Shown here in pieces: positions 16,732 to 24,928 of a DNA stretch of 47,024 bases. This stretch comes from Marinitoga sp. 38H-ov. GTDB lineage: Bacteria; Thermotogota; Thermotogae; Petrotogales; Petrotogaceae. The notes under the pieces were generated by a model. It made no database searches, had not been told where the DNA came from, and was given only the letters and a program-made list of their open reading frames with translations. A program made the translations under genes and the position numbers. Numbering within the stretch: the stretch's first letter is position 1; every line of letters begins with the position of its first letter. The DNA is taken from contig NZ_LNGH01000055.1 in the NCBI RefSeq assembly GCF_011057715.1, positions 1-47,024 on the forward strand, given 5' to 3'.

Positions 16732-17892
16732 ATGAAGAAGTTTTTAGTTGTATTGTTATTAGTGTTTTCCTTAACAATTTTTGCAGAACCACTTTTTAAA
16801 ATTGGTGTTGTAACAGGTACAGTATCTCAATCTGAAGATGATCTAAGAGGAGCAGAACAACTTATTAAAGAGTATAAAGATATGATTGTCCACGTTACAT
16901 ACCCAGACAATTTTATGCAAGAAATGGAAACAACTATTGCACAAATAGTCGGATTAGCAGATGATCCTCTTATAAAAGCTATAGTTGTTAACCAAGCTGT
17001 TCCAGGAACGGTTGAAGCATTTAGAAGAGTAAGAGAAAAAAGACCTGATATATTATTATTAGCAGGTAATCCCCATGAAGATCCTACAATGATAGCAGAT
17101 GTTGCAGATGTTGCTGTAACTCCTGATAATGTAGCAAGAGGATATTTAATTGTTAAAGCTGCAAAGATGTTAGGAGCAGATACATTTATGCACATTTCTT
17201 TCCCAAGACATATGAGTTATGAATTATTATCTAGAAGAAGAAATATAATGAAAGTAGCAGCTGAAGATTTAGGAATGAAATTTGTTGATATGGGTTCTCC
17301 AGATCCAGTTAGTGATGTCGGTATTGCTGGAGCACAACAGTTTATCTTAGAAAAAGTTCCTGCATGGTTAGACGAATACGGTAAAAATACAGCTTTCTTC
17401 TGTACAAATGACGCTCATACAGAACCATTATTAAAAAGAATTGCAGAATTGGGTGGATATTTTATAGAAGCTGATTTACCTTCACCTACAATGGGTTATC
17501 CAGGTGCTTTAGGTATTACATTTACTGAAGAAGAAAAAGGTAATTGGCCAGCTATTTTAAAGAAAGTTGAAGAAGCAGTTATAGCAAAAGGTGGAGCAGG
17601 AAGAATGGGAACATGGGCATACTCATTTGGTTATACAACAACAGCAGCATTAGGAGATTTAGCTATCAAAGCTGTATTAGGAATTGCAGAAGTTGATAAT
17701 TTTGATGATGTTATGGCATCATTTAGAAAATACACTCCAGGTGCTGGATGGAATGGTAGCTTCTATGTAGATGCAGATGAAGTTGAAAGAGAAAATTTCA
17801 TCTTAGTATATCAAGATACATATGTATTTGGAAAAGGTTATTTACATATGACAGATTTGGAAGTTCCTGAAAAATATTTTGAAATTAGATAA
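16732..17892 (+). CDS. Periplasmic binding-protein-like, DUF3798 type
   Basis: 386 residues with a signal peptide (residues 1 to about 18). The body has the two-lobe look of a periplasmic binding protein (FKIGVVTGTVSQSEDD, IKAIVVNQAVPGTVEAF, LLLAGNPHEDPTMIADVAD, FFCTNDAHTEPLLKRI) and agrees with what I know as DUF3798. It is followed by a double ATPase and two permeases of the sugar/nucleoside branched-chain-like class, so it is most likely the substrate receptor. The substrate is unknown. It has the strongest promoter and ribosome site of the operon, and a perfect hairpin behind it that may raise its share of the mRNA. Confidence 0.75.
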   Translation: MKKFLVVLLLVFSLTIFAEPLFKIGVVTGTVSQSEDDLRGAEQLIKEYKDMIVHVTYPDNFMQEMETTIAQIVGLADDPLIKAIVVNQAVPGTVEAFRRVREKRPDILLLAGNPHEDPTMIADVADVAVTPDNVARGYLIVKAAKMLGADTFMHISFPRHMSYELLSRRRNIMKVAAEDLGMKFVDMGSPDPVSDVGIAGAQQFILEKVPAWLDEYGKNTAFFCTNDAHTEPLLKRIAELGGYFIEADLPSPTMGYPGALGITFTEEEKGNWPAILKKVEEAVIAKGGAGRMGTWAYSFGYTTTAALGDLAIKAVLGIAEVDNFDDVMASFRKYTPGAGWNGSFYVDADEVERENFILVYQDTYVFGKGYLHMTDLEVPEKYFEIR

Positions 17893-17900
17893 AAATTATC

Positions 17901-17926
17901 GATGTGTTGGCCTTGGCCAACACATC
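17901..17926 (+). terminator. Intercistronic hairpin after the binding-protein gene
   Basis: GATGTGTTGGCC (17901-17912) and GGCCAACACATC (17915-17926) form a perfect 12-bp GC-rich stem with a two-base loop. It is followed by TTATATT rather than a T-run, so it is probably a partial terminator or an RNA 3'-end stabiliser that lets the receptor be made in excess over the transporter. Confidence 0.75.
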
Positions 17927-17967
17927 TTATATTAAACAAATTTGCTTTTTTAAGTGAGGTGACATCT

Positions 17968-19554
17968 TTGAGAGGCGGCAAAGAAATATTAAGATTTGAA
18001 CATATAGAAAAAGAGTTTTTTGGAAATAAGGTCCTTGAAGACATCAACCTTGTTTTAAATGAAGGTGAAGTTTTAGGTTTAGTTGGAGAAAATGGTGCCG
18101 GAAAATCTACAATGATGAAAATATTATTTGGCATGCCTGAAATCCATGAAACTGGAGGTTATAAAGGTAAAATAATATTTGAAGGAAAAGAAGTTAATTT
18201 CAAATCTCCTTTGGATGCATTAGATAATGGTATAGGTATGGTTCATCAGGAATTTTCATTATTACCAGGATTTACTGCTACAGAAAATATTGTTTTAAAT
18301 AGAGAATCTACAAAATATAATTTTTTAGTTGAAATTTTTGGAGATAGAATAAAAACTCTTGATTTTATAGATATGAAAAAGAGAGCTAAAAAAGCTATTG
18401 AACATTTAGGAGTTAATTTAGACCCTGAAATGTTAGTTTCTGAAATGCCTGTTGGACATAAGCAGTTTACTGAAATAGCGAGAGAAATCGAAAGAGAAAA
18501 TACAAAATTATTAGTTTTGGATGAACCTACAGCAGTATTAACTGAATCAGAAGCTGATATATTATTAGATACTATAAAAAGATTATCAAATGAAGGTATA
18601 GCAATTATATTTATCACTCATAGACTCAGTGAAATTTTAGAAGTTGCAGATAAAGTTGCAGTGTTAAGAGATGGACATTTAATAAAAGAAGTTCCAATAG
18701 AAGAAGCAGATGAGCATAAAATAACTGAATGGATGATTGGAAGAAATATAGAAAAATTTGAAAATAATAGTGTTGAAAATAGAAAATTTGGAAACCCAAT
18801 ATTAAAGGTAAAAAATCTTATGGTTGACATGCCTGGAGAATTTGTAAGGAATGTTTCATTTGAAGTTAGAGAAGGTGAAATATTTGGTATAGGCGGATTG
18901 GCAGGTCAAGGAAAATTAGGAATACCAAATGGGATTATGGGATTATTTTATTCTGAAGGTGAAGTGGAATTCAACGGAGAAAAACTTTCTTTAAATAATC
19001 CTCTTGAACCATTAAATAAAGGTATTGCCTTTGTATCTGAAGATAGAAGAGGTGTAGGATTATTATTAGATGAATCAATTGAGTTAAATATTTCATTTAC
19101 AGCCATGCAAATTAGAGAGGATTTTATTAAAAGATGGTTATTTTTAAAATTACGAGATGAAGATAAAATGAGTGAGGTTGCCAAAGAATATATTGAAAAG
19201 TTGCAGATAAAATGTGTTAGTGAAAAACAAAAAGTAAAAGAGTTATCAGGAGGAAATCAGCAAAAAGTATGTTTAGCTAGAGCTTTTGTAATGAATCCCA
19301 AATTATTATTCGTTTCTGAACCAACAAGAGGTATTGATGTTGGAGCAAAAAAATTAGTTCTGGATGTTCTAAAACAATATAATAGAGAATATGGAACAAC
19401 TATCATAATAACTTCTTCTGAATTAGAAGAATTAAGAAGTATTTGTGATAGAATTGCTATTATTTCAGAAGGAGAAGTTTCTGGTATCTTACCAGCAAAA
19501 GAAGATTCTATAAAATTCGGAGAGCTTATGGTTAAAAGAGTTGAGGTGAAATGA
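17968..19554 (+). CDS. ABC transporter ATP-binding protein with two ATPase domains (sugar/nucleoside type)
   Basis: Energises import together with the two permeases that follow. First domain: Walker A GENGAGKST, Q-loop MVHQEFSLL, LLVLDEPTAVLTESE and the H-loop FITHRLSE; its signature region is the degenerate MPVGHKQF. Second domain: Walker A is degraded (GGLAGQGKLG), but the signature LSGGNQQK and Walker B region SEPTRGIDVG are good. This asymmetry is usual in RbsA/NupO-type proteins. I start at TTG 17968, seven bases after GAGGT (17956-17960); a longer frame beginning at 17902 would put the intercistronic hairpin inside the coding region and has no ribosome site. 528 residues. Its stop overlaps the first permease start. 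Confidence 0.9.
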   Translation: MRGGKEILRFEHIEKEFFGNKVLEDINLVLNEGEVLGLVGENGAGKSTMMKILFGMPEIHETGGYKGKIIFEGKEVNFKSPLDALDNGIGMVHQEFSLLPGFTATENIVLNRESTKYNFLVEIFGDRIKTLDFIDMKKRAKKAIEHLGVNLDPEMLVSEMPVGHKQFTEIAREIERENTKLLVLDEPTAVLTESEADILLDTIKRLSNEGIAIIFITHRLSEILEVADKVAVLRDGHLIKEVPIEEADEHKITEWMIGRNIEKFENNSVENRKFGNPILKVKNLMVDMPGEFVRNVSFEVREGEIFGIGGLAGQGKLGIPNGIMGLFYSEGEVEFNGEKLSLNNPLEPLNKGIAFVSEDRRGVGLLLDESIELNISFTAMQIREDFIKRWLFLKLRDEDKMSEVAKEYIEKLQIKCVSEKQKVKELSGGNQQKVCLARAFVMNPKLLFVSEPTRGIDVGAKKLVLDVLKQYNREYGTTIIITSSELEELRSICDRIAIISEGEVSGILPAKEDSIKFGELMVKRVEVK

Positions 19555-20594
19555 TGGAGAAATTAAAAAAATATATAGAAAATTTTGGTTGGCCCAGGAT
19601 TATAATTGCCTTATTCTTATTAGCGCTATTTGTTATTGCGCCTTTTGTAAATATTAGAATTTCCACGTCTATTAGTGATATTTTTATCAGATTTGGAATG
19701 AATTCAATACTTGTTTTAGCTATGGTTCCTATGGTTTTATCAGGTACAGGTTTAAACTTCGGATTACCTTTAGGAATAATTGCAGGTTTAATTGGTGCAG
19801 TTACTAGCATTGAATTAGGAGTAACTGGATTTTTTGGATTTATAACTGCAATTTTAATAGCTTTGCCATTTGCTATAGTTTTAGGTTGGGGCTATGGGAT
19901 TTTATTAAACAAAGTAAAAGGTGGAGAAATGATGGTAGCTACCTATGTCGGATTTTCTTCAGTAGCTTTCATGTCAATGATGTGGTTAATATTGCCTTAT
20001 AAAAGTCCAGATATGATTTGGGCATATGGTGGTTCAGGTTTAAGAACAACTATATCTGTAGAAAAATATTGGTTTCATGTTTTAAATGATTTTTTATCTA
20101 TTAAAATAGGCGATTATTTTGTATTTCCAACTGGAGCTATTTTGTTTTTTGCATTTATGGCCTTCTTAGTTTGGCTATTTTTTAGAACAAAAACAGGCAC
20201 TGCAATTATTGCAGTTGGTTCTAACCCTGATTTTGCTAGAGCTTCTGGTATTAATATAGATAAAATGAGGATTATATCTGTTATTATGTCTACGGTATTA
20301 GGAGCTATTGGTATTATTGTATATGAACAAAGCTTTGGTTTTATACAATTATATATGGGACCGTTTTATATGGCATTCCCTGCAGTTGCTGCTATTTTAA
20401 TTGGTGGTGCTTCTATTCATGGTGCTACAATTACAAATGTTGTTGTTGGTACATTCTTATTCCAAGGGATATTGACTATGACTCCATCTGTAATTAATAA
20501 TTTAATTAAAACAGATATGTCTGAAGCAATAAGAATAGTAGTATCTAATGGAATGATATTATATGCATTAACTAGAAAGAAGGCGAGATCATGA
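19551..20594 (+). CDS. ABC transporter permease (branched-chain / ribose type), first
   Basis: 347 residues, eight to ten membrane segments (for example IIIALFLLALFVIAPFV near the start, LIGAVTSIELGVTGFFGF, FFAFMAFLVWLFF). The family landmark is the cytoplasmic loop GSNPDFARASGINIDKMR near residue 222, which docks on the ATPase, followed by the Gly-rich ILIGGASIHGA. Two ATGs overlap the ATPase stop: 19551 and 19554. The ribosome site GAGG (19543-19546) is better spaced for 19554, so the protein may be one residue shorter. The end overlaps the second permease by four bases. Confidence 0.88.
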   Translation: MMEKLKKYIENFGWPRIIIALFLLALFVIAPFVNIRISTSISDIFIRFGMNSILVLAMVPMVLSGTGLNFGLPLGIIAGLIGAVTSIELGVTGFFGFITAILIALPFAIVLGWGYGILLNKVKGGEMMVATYVGFSSVAFMSMMWLILPYKSPDMIWAYGGSGLRTTISVEKYWFHVLNDFLSIKIGDYFVFPTGAILFFAFMAFLVWLFFRTKTGTAIIAVGSNPDFARASGINIDKMRIISVIMSTVLGAIGIIVYEQSFGFIQLYMGPFYMAFPAVAAILIGGASIHGATITNVVVGTFLFQGILTMTPSVINNLIKTDMSEAIRIVVSNGMILYALTRKKARS

Positions 20595-21688
20595 GAGAAA
20601 CATTTGCAAAAAAAATTGAATATTTTTTCATTAATAATTCAGTCCCTATAATTTTTATAATTTTAAGTGCTTTTGCTATACCTCTTTCTGGTTTTTCAGG
20701 TAAATATTTAATCCAAGAAATGATTGTTAGATTATCAAGAAATTCATTTTTGGTAGCCTCATTATTAATTCCTATTATGGCGGGTATGGGTTTAAATTTT
20801 GGTATTGTACTGGGAGCTATGGCTGGACAAATAGGTCTTATTTTTGTTACAGATTGGAATATAGTAGGAGTTCCAGGACTATTATTAGCTATGCTAATTG
20901 CACTACCAATAGCTATATTATTAGGGGTTTTTAGTGGTTCTATCTTAAATATGGCCAAAGGTAGGGAAATGGTAACATCGTTTATTTTAGGGTTTTTTAT
21001 TAATGGTGTTTACCAAATAATAGTACTATACGCTATGGGAAATTTAATACCTATTGCAAATAAAGAAATATTGTTAAGTAGAGGATTTGGAATTAGAAAT
21101 GCTATTAATTTAACAAATGTAAGACAAGCATTAGATAATGTTTGGAAGATAGATATAAACGGTGTTTATATACCTTTATCTACATTTATTGTAATTGCTA
21201 TATTATGTATATTTATAGTATGGTTTAGAAAAACAAAATTAGGACAAGATATGAGAGCAATTGCACAAAATATGGAAATAGCAAAAGCTGCTGGAATAGA
21301 TGTAGAAAGAACAAGAATATTAGCTATTGTAATTTCTACAGTATTAGCTGCAATAGGTCAAATAATTTTCTTACAAAATATTGGAACTGTAAATACCTAT
21401 AATAGTCATGAACAAATAGGAATGTTTTCAATTGCGGCTCTTTTAATAGGTGGTGCTTCTGTAGCTAAAGCATCTATTCCTAATGTGTTTGTTGGAATAA
21501 CCTTATTCCACTTAATGTTTGTTGTATCTCCGAGAGCAGGCCAGGAATTAATCGGTCAAGCCCAATTAGGAGAATTCTTTAGAGTATTTATATCCTATGG
21601 TATTATTGCTATATCCTTGGCACTACACGCTTGGAAACGTAGCAGGGATAAAGAAAGAGAAAGACATGCTATGAGACAAGAAGGTTGA
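20591..21688 (+). CDS. ABC transporter permease (branched-chain / ribose type), second
   Basis: 365 residues, the partner of the preceding permease; both share the GLNFG and GGEMM/GREMV regions and the late LLIGGASVAKA segment, which shows an old duplication. The ATPase-docking loop is AIAQNMEIAKAAGIDVERTR near residue 220. Multiple hydrophobic helices run through the length, with a Lys/Arg-rich cytoplasmic end (WKRSRDKERERHAMR). ATG at 20591 overlaps the upstream stop (ATGA). Heterodimeric permeases with one double ATPase are the pattern of nucleoside (NupOPQ-like) and some sugar importers. Confidence 0.88.
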   Translation: MRETFAKKIEYFFINNSVPIIFIILSAFAIPLSGFSGKYLIQEMIVRLSRNSFLVASLLIPIMAGMGLNFGIVLGAMAGQIGLIFVTDWNIVGVPGLLLAMLIALPIAILLGVFSGSILNMAKGREMVTSFILGFFINGVYQIIVLYAMGNLIPIANKEILLSRGFGIRNAINLTNVRQALDNVWKIDINGVYIPLSTFIVIAILCIFIVWFRKTKLGQDMRAIAQNMEIAKAAGIDVERTRILAIVISTVLAAIGQIIFLQNIGTVNTYNSHEQIGMFSIAALLIGGASVAKASIPNVFVGITLFHLMFVVSPRAGQELIGQAQLGEFFRVFISYGIIAISLALHAWKRSRDKERERHAMRQEG

Positions 21689-21697
21689 GGTGAAATA

Positions 21698-22057
21698 ATG
21701 AATAAAAGACTTATAATTAGATTAATGTTTATTATAGCTTTGTTTTTATTAGGAGTATTATTATTTAATATTGGTCAACAACATAAGGTTTTTGTAGATA
21801 ATAAAACTTTTAAGAACTATAATTATATAAATGAAACTTTAGAAGTTAAAGTAGATGATGTTATATTAAAAGTGCGAAAAAAATCGAGAAAAGTAGCGAA
21901 AGTTGTTGGACCAAAACATAAAATAACTTTTGAATATAATGGAAAAATAATCGAGAAGGAATTTAAAATCCCAATTAATCAAGATGTTATTATTAATATT
22001 CCAGCATTAATTAATGGAGATAATGAATATATAGAATATAAAAGTATGAGAGAATAA
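21698..22057 (+). CDS. Small membrane-anchored protein at the end of the ABC operon
   Basis: 119 residues. One N-terminal membrane helix (about 7-24, MFIIALFLLGVLLF) and then a soluble beta-rich domain rich in Lys, Val and Ile, with no cysteine and no catalytic motif I recognise. The helix is preceded by basic residues, so the domain should face outside, either as an anchor or as a periplasmic accessory. GAGGTG (21688-21693) serves the ATG at 21698, nine bases after the permease stop, so it belongs to the operon. I do not recognise the family; a role with the DUF3798 importer is inferred only from position. Confidence 0.75.
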   Translation: MNKRLIIRLMFIIALFLLGVLLFNIGQQHKVFVDNKTFKNYNYINETLEVKVDDVILKVRKKSRKVAKVVGPKHKITFEYNGKIIEKEFKIPINQDVIINIPALINGDNEYIEYKSMRE

Positions 22058-22060
22058 TTT

Positions 22061-22089
22061 AGTCCGCTCAAAGGCGGACTTTATTTTTT
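22061..22089. terminator. Terminator between convergent ABC operons
   Basis: AGTCCGC (22061-22067) pairs with GCGGACT (22074-22080) and is followed on the plus strand by TTATTTTTTT. On the minus strand it lies just behind the stop of the ABC-2 ATPase gene but has only a weak T-run there. Confidence 0.85.
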
Positions 22090-22869
22090 TAAATATCCCA
22101 AAACAACTTCTCTAAAATCAGGATTTCTACCTATTTCTTCATTTGTTTTTACTAAAATACCTTCATCAAGTGGAGTTATTATTTCCATTTCTTCAGTCAT
22201 TTCACTTTGTTTCACTATTTTATGAGAAGATAATGCTGTCTTTATATCTCCTTCAAATGTAGTTTTACCAGAATTTATAATAGCAAATCTAGTTGCTATC
22301 AATTCAACTTCTTCTATGTGATGAGTAGACATAATTACAATATTTTCATCATTTGAAACAAATTCCTTTAGCATTTTCAATATTTTGTCTTTTTTTACAG
22401 GGTCTATATTTTGAGTTGGTTCGTCTAATATCATTATTTTTGGTTGTGCTGAAAACATAAGAACTATATAAAATAATGTTTTCATACCAGAAGAATATGT
22501 ATGAACAGGTTTATTAATAGGCAAATTAAATTCCATCATTAATTCCTTATATTTCTTTTCATTCCAGTTTGGGTATAAAATTTTCCAAAGTTCAGCATAA
22601 TCATATGGGAATAATCCTTTAAAGGTGATTCTTTCTTCTAATAACACAGAAAGATTTCTTTTTCTATATTTATTTAATTTTTTTCCATAAATGAGAATTT
22701 TTCCTTCATCTGGTTTTAAATCTCCATATATACATCTTAATGTTGTAGTTTTTCCAGCTCCATTAGGTCCAACTAATACATATATATCTCCAGGATTTAT
22801 TGTAAGATTAATATCTATTAAAGCCGGTTTTGGACCATATGACTTTTCTAAATTAATAACTTCAATCAT
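22081..22869 (-). CDS. ABC-2 type transporter ATP-binding protein
   Basis: 262 residues, single ATPase domain. Walker A GPNGAGKT near residues 35-42, then a Q-loop region that reads VLLEERITFKG, signature YSSGMKT, Walker B IMILDEPTQNID and the switch His in STHHIEE. The C-terminal tail of about 60 residues (EGDIKTALSSHKIVK onwards) resembles YtrB/NatA-like exporters and bacitracin-type pumps. It is coupled to the membrane protein just upstream: GAGGTGA lies in the short gap before its ATG at 22869. Probably an exporter or envelope-stress pump; the substrate is unknown. Confidence 0.88.
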   Translation of the reverse strand: MIEVINLEKSYGPKPALIDINLTINPGDIYVLVGPNGAGKTTTLRCIYGDLKPDEGKILIYGKKLNKYRKRNLSVLLEERITFKGLFPYDYAELWKILYPNWNEKKYKELMMEFNLPINKPVHTYSSGMKTLFYIVLMFSAQPKIMILDEPTQNIDPVKKDKILKMLKEFVSNDENIVIMSTHHIEEVELIATRFAIINSGKTTFEGDIKTALSSHKIVKQSEMTEEMEIITPLDEGILVKTNEEIGRNPDFREVVLGYLKK

Positions 22870-22873
22870 ATTA

Positions 22874-23500
22874 TCACCTCAAAGAGTTAGTTATCAACCA
22901 AGCTACAATAATCAAAACAAAAATCAAACCTATAAATGTAAATAGTTTATTTTTATTTTTTGTATAATTTGATGAATCAGTAAAATGAAATATTATCATA
23001 ACTGATATAAATAAAAATAAAGATATTATATTAATAAAAATATTTTTTTGAGTTACTAAGCTATAATTTTTTATCATATTATTTGATTTTAAAAATAAGT
23101 CTACTAACCAAATAGAGATTGGAATATATATTCCACCTAATCCTTTAATTGAAGTTAAAATACTTAAACTATAAAAAAATGCGAAAAATAATAATGATCC
23201 AAACAACGATATATAATCCGAATTTTGTGTTATTCCAAAATATAATGATTTTGAAAATAATAATATACTTGCTCCAAATATATAATATGCCAAGTATAAG
23301 TCCATCCTTGAAACAGGTAATGTTGAAATTAAAGTGAAGTTTTTATTTTCCAATTCTCTGGTAAATAAAGTTGATGCAAATAACACTGCAAATAAATTTC
23401 CTAAATCATTTGGTAAAAATAACAAAATAGATATAAATATAAAATAATATGATCTTTGTCTAAGTTCTTTTTCAAAAACAAATTTAATAGTTTTTAACAT
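22874..23500 (-). CDS. ABC-2 type membrane permease
   Basis: 208 residues with six likely membrane helices. The start FEKELRQRSYYFIFI and the early FTRELENKNFTLISTLPVSR segment are typical of ABC-2 permeases (the amphipathic coupling helix and the cytoplasmic loop). No other domain is present. The ATG has GAGGTGATT in front. It lies between a 74-residue membrane protein (12 bases upstream) and the ATPase (4 bases downstream), so the three form one unit. Confidence 0.8.
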   Translation of the reverse strand: MLKTIKFVFEKELRQRSYYFIFISILLFLPNDLGNLFAVLFASTLFTRELENKNFTLISTLPVSRMDLYLAYYIFGASILLFSKSLYFGITQNSDYISLFGSLLFFAFFYSLSILTSIKGLGGIYIPISIWLVDLFLKSNNMIKNYSLVTQKNIFINIISLFLFISVMIIFHFTDSSNYTKNKNKLFTFIGLIFVLIIVAWLITNSLR

Positions 23501-23512
23501 ATAATCACCTCA

Positions 23513-23737
23513 TTATTTTATTGTAAGTATAAAATTAAAACTAGGAATGTAATTAGTAATTATTAAAATATAAATAACAAAAAACAATATCAAATACAAC
23601 CATTTACCTTTCTCAAAAACCATAGAAAAAACAATAGCAGCTAATGCTTCTAAAATAAAAGGCAATATTGGAACATTAGAAAAAAACACTCCTAGAATTG
23701 CAATTATTATAGCAGAATAAAAAATTAATATTTTCAT
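23513..23737 (-). CDS. Small integral membrane protein of the ABC-2 operon
   Basis: 74 residues made almost wholly of three hydrophobic helices (about 2-18, 22-40 and 50-65), with a short charged turn EKGKW. It has a clear ribosome site, AAGGAGTG, and its own extended -10 promoter. It is the first gene of the minus-strand ABC-2 unit and could be a transporter subunit or a small regulator. I do not recognise a family. Confidence 0.7.
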   Translation of the reverse strand: MKILIFYSAIIIAILGVFFSNVPILPFILEALAAIVFSMVFEKGKWLYLILFFVIYILIITNYIPSFNFILTIK

Positions 23738-23763
23738 ATAAACACTCCTTTGTATTTTTTATA

Positions 23764-23772
23764 ATTATATCA
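23764..23772 (-). promoter_or_regulatory. Extended -10 promoter of the ABC-2 operon
   Basis: Minus strand TG-A-TATAAT, reading 23772 to 23764, lies 27 bases before the ATG of the 74-residue protein and immediately behind the tatD terminator. No clear -35 box. Confidence 0.6.
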
Positions 23773-23778
23773 TATCAC

Positions 23779-23803
23779 AAAAACCTCCCTTTCGGGAGGT
23801 TTT
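23779..23803 (-). terminator. Rho-independent terminator after tatD
   Basis: On the minus strand AAAACCTCCC pairs with GGGAGGTTTT (arms 23803-23794 and 23789-23780) around GAAA, followed by T5. It overlaps the tatD stop codon. Confidence 0.92.
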
Positions 23804-24566
23804 AAATAATTTTGCTAAATAATTTTTTTGAATTTTCCAACAATATTCGCGAAGCATTTACTATATTAATATTCTTTATTTCAGCAATTTTTTCAATGAT
23901 ATACTTTACGTATATGGGTTTATTTTTCTTTCCTCTAAATGGCACTGGAGTTAAAAAAGGTGAATCTGTTTCTGGTAATATATACTCAATAGGAGTATTT
24001 CTTACAACTTCGACTAATGTATTATTATTTTTAAAAGTTATTGGACCATCTATCCCTATATAAAACCCTAGATCTAAAAATTTTTTTGCCATAGACCAGT
24101 TAGAAGAAAAACAATGAACAACACCTAAATTATCTGGAATACCTTCATTTATGAGTATATTAAAAACATCTTCATAAGCTTCTCTAACATGTAATATTAC
24201 AGGCAATTTATTTTCTTTGGCTATATTTAATTGATTAATAAAAGATTTATATTGATCTTCTTTTGATACATTTTTCCAATAATAATCTAATCCTATTTCT
24301 CCAATAGCTATAACTTTTTCATTTTTTGCTAAAACATTAATTGTATCAAAATCCTTACTTGTGAGCCCTTTAGAGTCAGTTGGATGAATCCCTACAGAAC
24401 AATAAATCTTTTCATATTTATTTGATAATTCGATGTTCTTGAATGAATTTTCTACATTTATTCCAACTTCTACTACATATTCAATATCATTTTCATCAAA
24501 TGAATCTATTATTTCATATTTATTCTCAATTAAATTTAAATGACAATGTGTATCTATAAAGCCCAT
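23802..24566 (-). CDS. tatD: TatD-family metal-dependent hydrolase / DNase
   Basis: 254 residues, amidohydrolase-fold TIM barrel. Metal ligands: FIDTHCHL at the start, the bridging Glu in IGEIGLDYY, HVREAY, HCFSSNW and the Asp in LPETDSPFL. Known members are Mg-dependent 3'-5' exonucleases used in DNA repair and RNA quality control. I start at ATG 24566 with AGGAGGAG about six bases ahead; its A overlaps the last base of the cupin stop (TAATG). A longer frame from 24596 would lie within the cupin gene with no benefit. Confidence 0.92.
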   Translation of the reverse strand: MGFIDTHCHLNLIENKYEIIDSFDENDIEYVVEVGINVENSFKNIELSNKYEKIYCSVGIHPTDSKGLTSKDFDTINVLAKNEKVIAIGEIGLDYYWKNVSKEDQYKSFINQLNIAKENKLPVILHVREAYEDVFNILINEGIPDNLGVVHCFSSNWSMAKKFLDLGFYIGIDGPITFKNNNTLVEVVRNTPIEYILPETDSPFLTPVPFRGKKNKPIYVKYIIEKIAEIKNINIVNASRILLENSKKLFSKII

Positions 24567-24925
24567 TATTCTCCTCCTGATGTTGGGATGACACAAATAA
24601 ATTGACTTTCACCATCATTAATATTTTTAAATTGATGTAAAACATTTGGCGGAACAAATACAAAAGAACCTTCTTCTGCTATAACAGTTTCTTCTCCATT
24701 AAATACTTCTAATTTCCCTTTTAAAACATAAACTTCATGTTCCCAATTATGTGTGTGTTTTGGAGTAAATCCACCTTTTTCTAATGTAAATAATCTCATC
24801 ACAAAATTTGGAGCTCCTAATTTATTTCCAATTAGAACCCTTTTATGAGCTCCCTTTACATTTACACCATCATCGTATGTTATAGGTTCTATATCCATAG
24901 CCTTACCAATATATGCCTTATTCAT
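24566..24925 (-). CDS. Single-domain cupin protein
   Basis: 119 residues. Cupin motif 1 is HTHNWEHEVYVLKG with two His and a Glu as metal ligands (near residues 57-64), and motif 2 is FVFVPPNVLHQFKN with the final His. Such small metal-binding cupins occur widely in Thermotogota as enzymes or ligand-binding proteins of unknown role. GGAGGTG precedes the ATG and lies inside the end of lgt. It is coupled to tatD downstream by a one-base overlap. No function can be assigned. Confidence 0.85.
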   Translation of the reverse strand: MNKAYIGKAMDIEPITYDDGVNVKGAHKRVLIGNKLGAPNFVMRLFTLEKGGFTPKHTHNWEHEVYVLKGKLEVFNGEETVIAEEGSFVFVPPNVLHQFKNINDGESQFICVIPTSGGE

Positions 24926-24928
24926 AAA

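Noticed and set aside
17902-17967. Longer N-terminus of the double ATPase starting at 17902
   Set aside because: It would translate the intercistronic hairpin into a Cys/Trp-rich stretch foreign to the family and has no ribosome site; TTG 17968 has one.
22691-22945. 84-codon plus-strand frame over the ABC-2 ATPase start
   Set aside because: Opposite strand of the Walker A region and the coupled gene junction; no ribosome site.
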